A DNA stretch of 64,000 bases. Origin: Pedobacter psychroterrae. GTDB lineage: Bacteria > Bacteroidota > Bacteroidia > Sphingobacteriales > Sphingobacteriaceae. Below are positions 58,690 to 64,000 of this stretch, one piece after another. A program made the position numbers and the translations under genes. The stretch is taken from contig NZ_SJSL01000002.1 in NCBI RefSeq assembly GCF_004331695.1, positions 930,001 to 994,000 on the forward strand, in the 5' to 3' direction. The number at the start of each line of letters is the position of its first letter. Positions within the stretch are counted from its first letter, which is position 1. Under the pieces are notes generated by a model. It ran no database searches, was not told the DNA's origin, and was given only the letters and a program-made list of their open reading frames with translations.

Positions 58690-61600
58690 CTAGAAGCGAA
58701 CTGAATGTAGCTGCTTGTCAATTAAATAACCGTCAAGGAGCTGAAGATCGAATTTCAGTTTCCGTTTTGCCTTCAGCTTCAATATAAACAGTTCAGAGCC
58801 GCCATTTAACGACGCTTTGTTTCCAATGTTTACAAAGGTAGCATACAGGGCTTTGGTGCCATTCGTATGCAGCCTGTCATAAGTCAGGTTGTCCATTTGC
58901 TTAGTGCCAACGGTCTGTACACCTGTAAATTCGTAATCCTGTGGGTTATATGGCAAGGCAAAACTTAATGCATTTACAGCGCTGAGGTTTAAGCCTTTTA
59001 CTTTAACCTCGATGATCTCATCCTTGTTGTAATTTTGTTTTGAGGTACTTATCTGAAGCTTACCAGCTACCTTATCCATTTTTCTATTATCTACCCCGCC
59101 TTCAAGCTGAGTAGCCACCACAGAAATGTCGTAAGCATCGATCAGGTTATTTTTATTGATGTCGCCCTTGCTGATATAGCCTTCAAAGTCGGCATCACCT
59201 TTTCGCAGTCCGGTATAGTTGGTATAGGATGTCAAATCATTCCTGTCTATCAAACGGTCATTGTTGATGTCGCCGGGAACAAAACTTTCTGTTCCCGGAA
59301 CTTTGAACACATACAGCTCACGCCCTGATCCAAAACCTCCTACACCATCAGCAATGGCAATTTTGACATAACGGGCAGAAGGATGACCTGAGAAATTGAA
59401 TATTTTAACCTCGTCGCTGTTGGCCCATTCAAAAGTACCTGCTGCTGTCCAGTTTTCTTTGTTGTCACTATAGAACACTTTACCTTTCAATATGATCCCG
59501 TTTCCACGTCCTGTACGTGGCAGGTAATGGAATTTATCCAGCTGATTGATTGATTTCAGGTCAATAATTATATCAAAAGGAATGGCATTAACACCCCATT
59601 TGGTATGCCACATGTTTCCTTCATCAAAATCAAACAATCTGCCGATACCAGATCCACCCTGATTTTCTACCGTTGTTTCGGCAAAGATTCCCTTAATGGC
59701 AAATTCCAATGGATTGGATTTAGTAATTGCTTTAAATATTGTCCAGTCAGAATAACCGTCCTTGTTTACCGCACGCAGTTTAAGTGAATAAGGTGTTTCT
59801 GCATTCAATCCGTCAAATAACAGGGTTGTGTCTTTGATGGTGGTGTAAAGCATATCATTAAATTCTATTTCGTAAAAATCAGCATGATTGAGTTTCGACC
59901 ATGTAGGCATCAACGTATATGCCCCAGTATTTTCATCTGCAACCTCTGCATGGACCGGCGCGGTTAATTTTCCTGATGAAATACGCTGTTTATCTGCAGG
60001 CTCATATTTGAAGCCTTCTATTGTGACTATAACGGGATTTAAGGTAATGTCAGTTGCACCCAACTTTATCAAGAGCTGAGGATTTTTAACCAGTACAACT
60101 TTTTCAAATTCACTTCCTTTGGTGGCGAACTTGTTTAAGTTAGGTGTGGCATCGTAGAAATACACATTTTCTCTTTTCACAAATTCGGCCATCGAATTTA
60201 CCTCAGTAAGTTTTACTTTGTTTTTTCCTACTCTGGCAGCCACCTTTGTAGGTTTTTCGGTCACATTTATTCTAAGTTCAGTAGCCTTTTCTTTTACAAA
60301 GCCATCAAAATCTCCCTTCGTAGGATGGATAGTTACAGTAACAGCATTCTTTTTATCAATTGCTGATTCTATTAAACTGGAGGCACCTTTTCCTGACTTG
60401 TATTGTTCTGTTGTTCCATCATCATCATATTCAGTAAATGAGCTTTTTCCAAAGGGATAGATTTCATAGATGCGAAGTGCTTTATTTATTTCGAGTACGT
60501 TATTGTTCGGGTTGGTCAAAGGAATAATCGCTCCATTCTTAACGAATACCGGCAATTTCCATATAGGTGCATCAAAATTGTTCAGGATGCTGTTTCCGGA
60601 ATATTTTTCACCGGTAAAATAGTCAATCCAGGTTCCCTCCGGCAGGTAAATTCCATTACGGATATCATTGCCATTGCTATCTGATTGTGTAGCCTGATAG
60701 ACTGGCGCTACTAAGAAATTTGGCCCGTACAAGAACTGATATTGGGTAGCCGTACCCATGGTATAGGCGTTTGGATATTCCAGGAACATTGCCCTGATCA
60801 TTGGCAAGCCTGTTACTGCCTCTCTTGCAATGCTGTATGTGTACGGAGTCAGTTCAGATTTAAGCTTCAGATAATTTCGGTTAATAGAGGCGACAGGTTC
60901 ACCAAGGGCATGAGGATATTTTTCGTTAGATCCCCATCCGTCCATGTTCAATTGCATCGGAGTAAAGGTTTTCCATTGAAAATCACGTATGTTTATTTCA
61001 TTGTTTTTACCACCAAAGATGCCATCCATATCCGAAGTAATATTAGGCTGTCCGGATAAACCGGAACCAAGGTATGTTGGAATATGAAAACGAATATACT
61101 CCCAAACGCCTCCGGTCTGGTCGCCCGACCAGATACTTGCATGCCGTTGTGTACCGGCCCAGCCATCGAGTGAAATGATGAAAGGCCGGCTATTGTTTCC
61201 ATAGTCGGACATGATTTTGGCCACATCGGTTACCCCGTTAAGTCCGAATGAATAGCCTGCACCTACCCATGCCACATCCGTTTTCAGTACGCGAACGCCG
61301 GCGTCTTTTACTTCTTTCAAGATATCCCGTTGCAGTAATGCGCTGATGCCTGGTTTTGGATGCAGGTCAGACTGTGTCCACAGTCCAATTTCCACACCAT
61401 TTTTCCTGGCATAAACGCCCAGGCTTTTTAGATTTTGAATATTCCCGTCTAACGTTTCAGTTTGTCCGTAGCCTGCGCCATAGCCATCATTCGGAAGCAG
61501 CCATCCAAATGGCATGTCGTTTTTTTTATACCGGTCTATCACGGCGCGGGCGGAGAACTGATAATTATTTTTTTCACCGTTCAGTGATTCTTTAGTACCC

Positions 61601-62556
61601 CCATTTTCCTTTTGGCTTTCTTTATAACGTTTACCATCTTCAAACAAGGTCCCCTTTTCATCCGCTACCCAAAAATCCCGGTTGTAAGCATTTAAATGGC
61701 CCTGATAAAAGCCAAACTTAGGGAGCAATACAGGATTTCCGGTCAGTTGATAGAAGTCATTCAAAAGAGCCGGAGCGCCATTGCCAACCATAAAGAAGAC
61801 ATCAAGGTAATCTGTTTCATGCGATAATTTTACCAATCCTTTTTCCTTTGCCCCAAAGTCATACTTTCCTTTTTTGAAAGTGTGCCATAGGATACCATAG
61901 CCATTAGACGACCAGTAGTAGGGCGTAGGAGAGGCTACACCGCCATCAGTCCAGCTGTTTTGGTTCTCTATGGAAATCGATTTTCCTTTGTGAGAGAAAC
62001 GTCCGTTCTGCACGCCACCGCCATAGAAATATTCTTGTGGATTTTCTTTCAATGTGATGGTTACTGCTTCTTTCTCAAACTTGATTGGAGTTGCCTCCTC
62101 CATAATGACAGCTTTAGTGGCGATATTAATAATTTTAAATAAGGTAGTATTCTTATCTATCTGAATGATGATCTTATCAGTTGATATAATGATGAGATTT
62201 GCCTCGTCGCTGAGGTTCAGTTTCGTAACTGCTTTTCTCGGATTTTCTACCAGGATTTTAGCTGCTGGTTTAGCTTCCGGATCTCTGATAACCCCAGCGG
62301 AGTTATCCTGAAAAAGCCTGAATATTTGATCGCTATAAAAGTCTACTGTTAATCGTTGATTGTTAGAAAGCAAAACCTCAATTACTGTTGGCCCCGTCAT
62401 CTTTGCACTGATTACTTTCTGATCTTGTTGTGTTGTCTGTTGCGCTACAGTGGGTATTTGTATTGACCTTGCTGTTGTATAGGACATCAGTAAGGTAAAA
62501 ATCAACGCAACTAATACTATGTTTTGAGATTTTGAATTGCAAAAGGGGTTCATCAT
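58690..62556 (-). CDS. Multidomain secreted GH31 with dockerin-like and cohesin-like modules
   Basis: This 1288-residue secreted protein has a signal peptide (about 12-35) and a GH31 N-domain and barrel (about 60-770). The nucleophile candidate is in RVLKTDVAWVGAGYSFG, and a catalytic-acid region in SGLSGQPNITSDMDGIFGG. A beta region and an FN3 domain (about 860-955) come next, then an F5/8-type C sugar-binding domain (about 960-1090). Two dockerin-like Ca2+ repeats follow (GDINNDRLIDRNDL, GDINKNNLIDAYDI, about 1095-1150), and a cohesin-like tail (about 1170-1288). GH31 members cleave alpha-glucosidic and related links. Residue ranges are estimates. Confidence 0.88.
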   Translation of the reverse strand: MMNPFCNSKSQNIVLVALIFTLLMSYTTARSIQIPTVAQQTTQQDQKVISAKMTGPTVIEVLLSNNQRLTVDFYSDQIFRLFQDNSAGVIRDPEAKPAAKILVENPRKAVTKLNLSDEANLIIISTDKIIIQIDKNTTLFKIINIATKAVIMEEATPIKFEKEAVTITLKENPQEYFYGGGVQNGRFSHKGKSISIENQNSWTDGGVASPTPYYWSSNGYGILWHTFKKGKYDFGAKEKGLVKLSHETDYLDVFFMVGNGAPALLNDFYQLTGNPVLLPKFGFYQGHLNAYNRDFWVADEKGTLFEDGKRYKESQKENGGTKESLNGEKNNYQFSARAVIDRYKKNDMPFGWLLPNDGYGAGYGQTETLDGNIQNLKSLGVYARKNGVEIGLWTQSDLHPKPGISALLQRDILKEVKDAGVRVLKTDVAWVGAGYSFGLNGVTDVAKIMSDYGNNSRPFIISLDGWAGTQRHASIWSGDQTGGVWEYIRFHIPTYLGSGLSGQPNITSDMDGIFGGKNNEINIRDFQWKTFTPMQLNMDGWGSNEKYPHALGEPVASINRNYLKLKSELTPYTYSIAREAVTGLPMIRAMFLEYPNAYTMGTATQYQFLYGPNFLVAPVYQATQSDSNGNDIRNGIYLPEGTWIDYFTGEKYSGNSILNNFDAPIWKLPVFVKNGAIIPLTNPNNNVLEINKALRIYEIYPFGKSSFTEYDDDGTTEQYKSGKGASSLIESAIDKKNAVTVTIHPTKGDFDGFVKEKATELRINVTEKPTKVAARVGKNKVKLTEVNSMAEFVKRENVYFYDATPNLNKFATKGSEFEKVVLVKNPQLLIKLGATDITLNPVIVTIEGFKYEPADKQRISSGKLTAPVHAEVADENTGAYTLMPTWSKLNHADFYEIEFNDMLYTTIKDTTLLFDGLNAETPYSLKLRAVNKDGYSDWTIFKAITKSNPLEFAIKGIFAETTVENQGGSGIGRLFDFDEGNMWHTKWGVNAIPFDIIIDLKSINQLDKFHYLPRTGRGNGIILKGKVFYSDNKENWTAAGTFEWANSDEVKIFNFSGHPSARYVKIAIADGVGGFGSGRELYVFKVPGTESFVPGDINNDRLIDRNDLTSYTNYTGLRKGDADFEGYISKGDINKNNLIDAYDISVVATQLEGGVDNRKMDKVAGKLQISTSKQNYNKDEIIEVKVKGLNLSAVNALSFALPYNPQDYEFTGVQTVGTKQMDNLTYDRLHTNGTKALYATFVNIGNKASLNGGSELFILKLKAKRKLKFDLQLLDGYLIDKQLHSVRF

Positions 62557-62577
62557 ATGTGTTTTAATTTATTTGCT

Positions 62578-62603
62578 TAAAAATCTATGACAGTAGATTT
62601 TTA
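62578..62603. repeat. Perfect 10+10-bp inverted repeat before the GH31 gene
   Basis: TAAAAATCTA and TAGATTTTTA are exact inverted repeats with a TGACAG spacer, ending 22 bp upstream of the GH31 start. With a one-base bulge the stem extends to 14 pairs. It may be a regulator site or an mRNA leader hairpin. Confidence 0.6.
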
Positions 62604-62667
62604 GCAGGACCGAATAAAGTTATAAAATGTATTAAGATAACCCAGCCCTGGAACTGTGCCAATATCA

Positions 62668-62704
62668 CACAAACGTTTGCAATCTGCAAAATGCATACGT
62701 TTTC
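62668..62704. promoter_or_regulatory. LacI-type operator-like palindrome
   Basis: CAAACGTTTG (62670-62679) is a perfect palindrome inside CACAAACGTTTGCA, close to the consensus of LacI-family regulators. A weaker copy, GCATACGTTTTC, follows at 62693-62704. A LacI-type regulator gene is not in the window. Confidence 0.5.
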
Positions 62705-62803
62705 AAGTCAGTAAGTCAATATAGTATTGGTAAATCATTACGTAGTATAGGGATTTGATGAACATTTCAGATACTTTTGGATAACACCAAATAGCTAAAA
62801 ACC

Positions 62804-64000
62804 ATGTTAAGACTCAGATTATTAATTTTACTGAATATTTTACTCACGACCTGTGTATTTGCGCAACAGAAGTCCGGGATCATTTCAAAAGAAGACTTTG
62901 TGTTCCTGGAAGGGATTACCAAAGCAGTATTGGACGCCTCAAGAATCAAACCAGGCCAGGAACTTCCGGCTCCTTTTGGCAAGAACAATACAGGGGAGAC
63001 CCTTGTCAGGCCGGGGGGAAGGGATACCTATCCATCATTCTGGATCAGGGATTATGCGATGTCGCTTGAAACGGGTTTTATCAGCAAAGCTGAGCAACAA
63101 CACATGCTGATGCTTACCGCATCGACTCAGTGTGACCAGACCTGGATCACCAAAGGTGGAAGTATGGTGCCATTTGGTTCTATAGCTGATCACATCAGGG
63201 TGGACGATTCAAAGCCGATTTATTTTCCGGGTACTTATGATTACGAAGGTCAGGGTACCAATGAATTCGGGACTTTTCCCGCCTATTGTGACCAATTTTA
63301 CTTTATTCATATGGCTGATTTTTACATTAAGCAAACCGGAGAGTGGGCAGTATTGTCAAAAGAGATCAACGGAATTCGTTTAATAGACCGGCTGGAAATC
63401 GCTTTCAAGACATTGCCGGCAAGAAGTGATAATGAGATTGTTTATACAACTGATGCTTTCAGGGGGGTAGATTTTGGTTTTAGAGATGCCATTGCCATCA
63501 CGGGTGACCTGAGCTATACTTCTATCCTGAAATACAGGGCTGCAAATCAGCTTTCAGCGATATTTACCAAACTGAAAAATAAAAGCAAAGCTGCGCAGTA
63601 TAAAGACATCGCAGTAAAGATCAAAACTGCATTACCCATGTTTCTGGATAAAAACGGAATGTTACTGGCCTCCAATGCAAGGAGCGGACAACCGGATGTA
63701 TGGGCTACCGCATTTGCCATTTATCTGAATGTTCTCGACGGCGAAAATACACTAAAAGCAGCCAGACACCTTGATGAGACTTATAAAAACGGTAAACTGG
63801 CCCATAAAGGCAGTATCAGGCATATTATCCATGGTGAGGATTTTGATCAGACTACTGCCTGGCAAACGGGCATTGCAGCAAAAAACACCTATCAAAATGG
63901 TGCTTACTGGGGTACGCCAACCGGATGGGTAGCCAATGCTATTGCCAAAGTCAATAAAGAATCGGCGACGAAGCTTATAAAAGAGTATGTCGATGAGCTC
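62804..64000 (+). CDS. Secreted six-hairpin glycosidase-like protein (partial, runs off the end)
   Basis: The frame starts MLRLRLLILLNILLTTCVFA, a signal peptide, and stays open to the last base (399 codons seen). The visible part has FWIRDYAMSLETGF, EFGTFPAYCDQFYFIHMADF, RGVDFGFRDA, QPDVWATAFAIYLN and GAYWGTPTGWVANA. These are typical of (alpha/alpha)6-barrel glycosidase-like proteins. The exact family was not recognised. It is divergent from the GH31 gene and probably co-regulated with it. The C-terminus is outside the window. Confidence 0.75.
   Translation, partial: MLRLRLLILLNILLTTCVFAQQKSGIISKEDFVFLEGITKAVLDASRIKPGQELPAPFGKNNTGETLVRPGGRDTYPSFWIRDYAMSLETGFISKAEQQHMLMLTASTQCDQTWITKGGSMVPFGSIADHIRVDDSKPIYFPGTYDYEGQGTNEFGTFPAYCDQFYFIHMADFYIKQTGEWAVLSKEINGIRLIDRLEIAFKTLPARSDNEIVYTTDAFRGVDFGFRDAIAITGDLSYTSILKYRAANQLSAIFTKLKNKSKAAQYKDIAVKIKTALPMFLDKNGMLLASNARSGQPDVWATAFAIYLNVLDGENTLKAARHLDETYKNGKLAHKGSIRHIIHGEDFDQTTAWQTGIAAKNTYQNGAYWGTPTGWVANAIAKVNKESATKLIKEYVDEL

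Larger units (their letters stand above)
62557..62803. other. Divergent promoter region of GH31 and six-hairpin glycosidase genes
   Basis: This 247-bp spacer holds no gene but contains two marked palindromes, described separately, and should carry both promoters. A candidate -7-like element TACATTTT occurs on the minus strand near 62626. Confidence 0.5.

Noticed and set aside
1..64000. CRISPR arrays, tRNA/rRNA genes, phage or complete insertion sequences
   Set aside because: None was seen on reading either strand; no regularly spaced repeats, cloverleaf signatures, transposases or integrases were found.

Overview
The window is chromosomal DNA from a Bacteroidota bacterium, most likely Sphingobacteriaceae (Pedobacter-like). 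The evidence is two SusC/SusD pairs, several glycoside hydrolases, promoters with the Bacteroidota -7 element TAnnTTTG, AT-rich spacers and weak Shine-Dalgarno signals. No rRNA, tRNA, CRISPR array, complete insertion sequence or phage module was seen. These are readings by eye; no database search was run.

Region 1 (about 277-7257, nearly all minus strand) is a sulfide/persulfide/thiosulfate module: two YeeE/YedE half-transporters, a lipoprotein rhodanese-thioredoxin fusion, a thioredoxin, small membrane proteins, a SAM methyltransferase, a single rhodanese, an MBL-fold protein with two rhodanese domains (CstB-like persulfide dioxygenase layout), a TSUP exporter and a Crp/Fnr regulator. Three transcription units carry the same 18-bp box, and in each the box lies at exactly the same distance from a (T/C)AnnTTTG -7 element. 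This geometry fits class II activation by the Crp/Fnr protein.

Region 2 (7736-19726, plus strand) holds a P-type cation ATPase, a Tat-type Acg-like nitroreductase, a small membrane protein, an OmpR/histidine-kinase pair, an extracytoplasmic redox cluster (thioredoxin-like, ApbE, DUF4266, DUF3570), a PAP2 phosphatase, a haem-binding CxxCH protein and a VIT1/CCC1 transporter. The DUF4266 gene is frameshifted as given.

Region 3 (20495-45892) is a polysaccharide utilisation locus for a glucuronate-bearing xylan or related hemicellulose. It encodes a GH36-like enzyme, a clan GH-A enzyme, a decayed GH3, a GH10 xylanase, an AraC regulator, UxaC, an UxuB-type SDR, a decayed gene, an SSS symporter, UxuA, an RraA-like aldolase, a beta-helix lipoprotein, two SusC/SusD pairs and a PKD surface lipoprotein. 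The uronate genes account for glucuronate to fructuronate to mannonate to 2-keto-3-deoxygluconate (KDG). The RraA-like protein is a candidate for the next step.

Region 4 (45917-52520) is a scar zone: a broken Gfo/Idh/MocA gene joined to a crtI N-terminus, a broken 5-hydroxyisourate hydrolase, and a truncated nucleotidyltransferase. Between these lies a MarR-controlled, probably light- or stress-linked operon (folE, SDR, flavin reductase, truncated FAD oxidoreductase, DUF2867 epimerase). A perfect 10+10-bp palindrome lies in the marR/folE divergent promoter.

Region 5 (52570-64000) holds a PAS protein, aminopeptidase P, a DUF885 protein, an APC permease, a small exported or anchored protein, a 1288-residue GH31 with dockerin-like and cohesin-like modules, and a divergent six-hairpin-type glycosidase that runs off the window.
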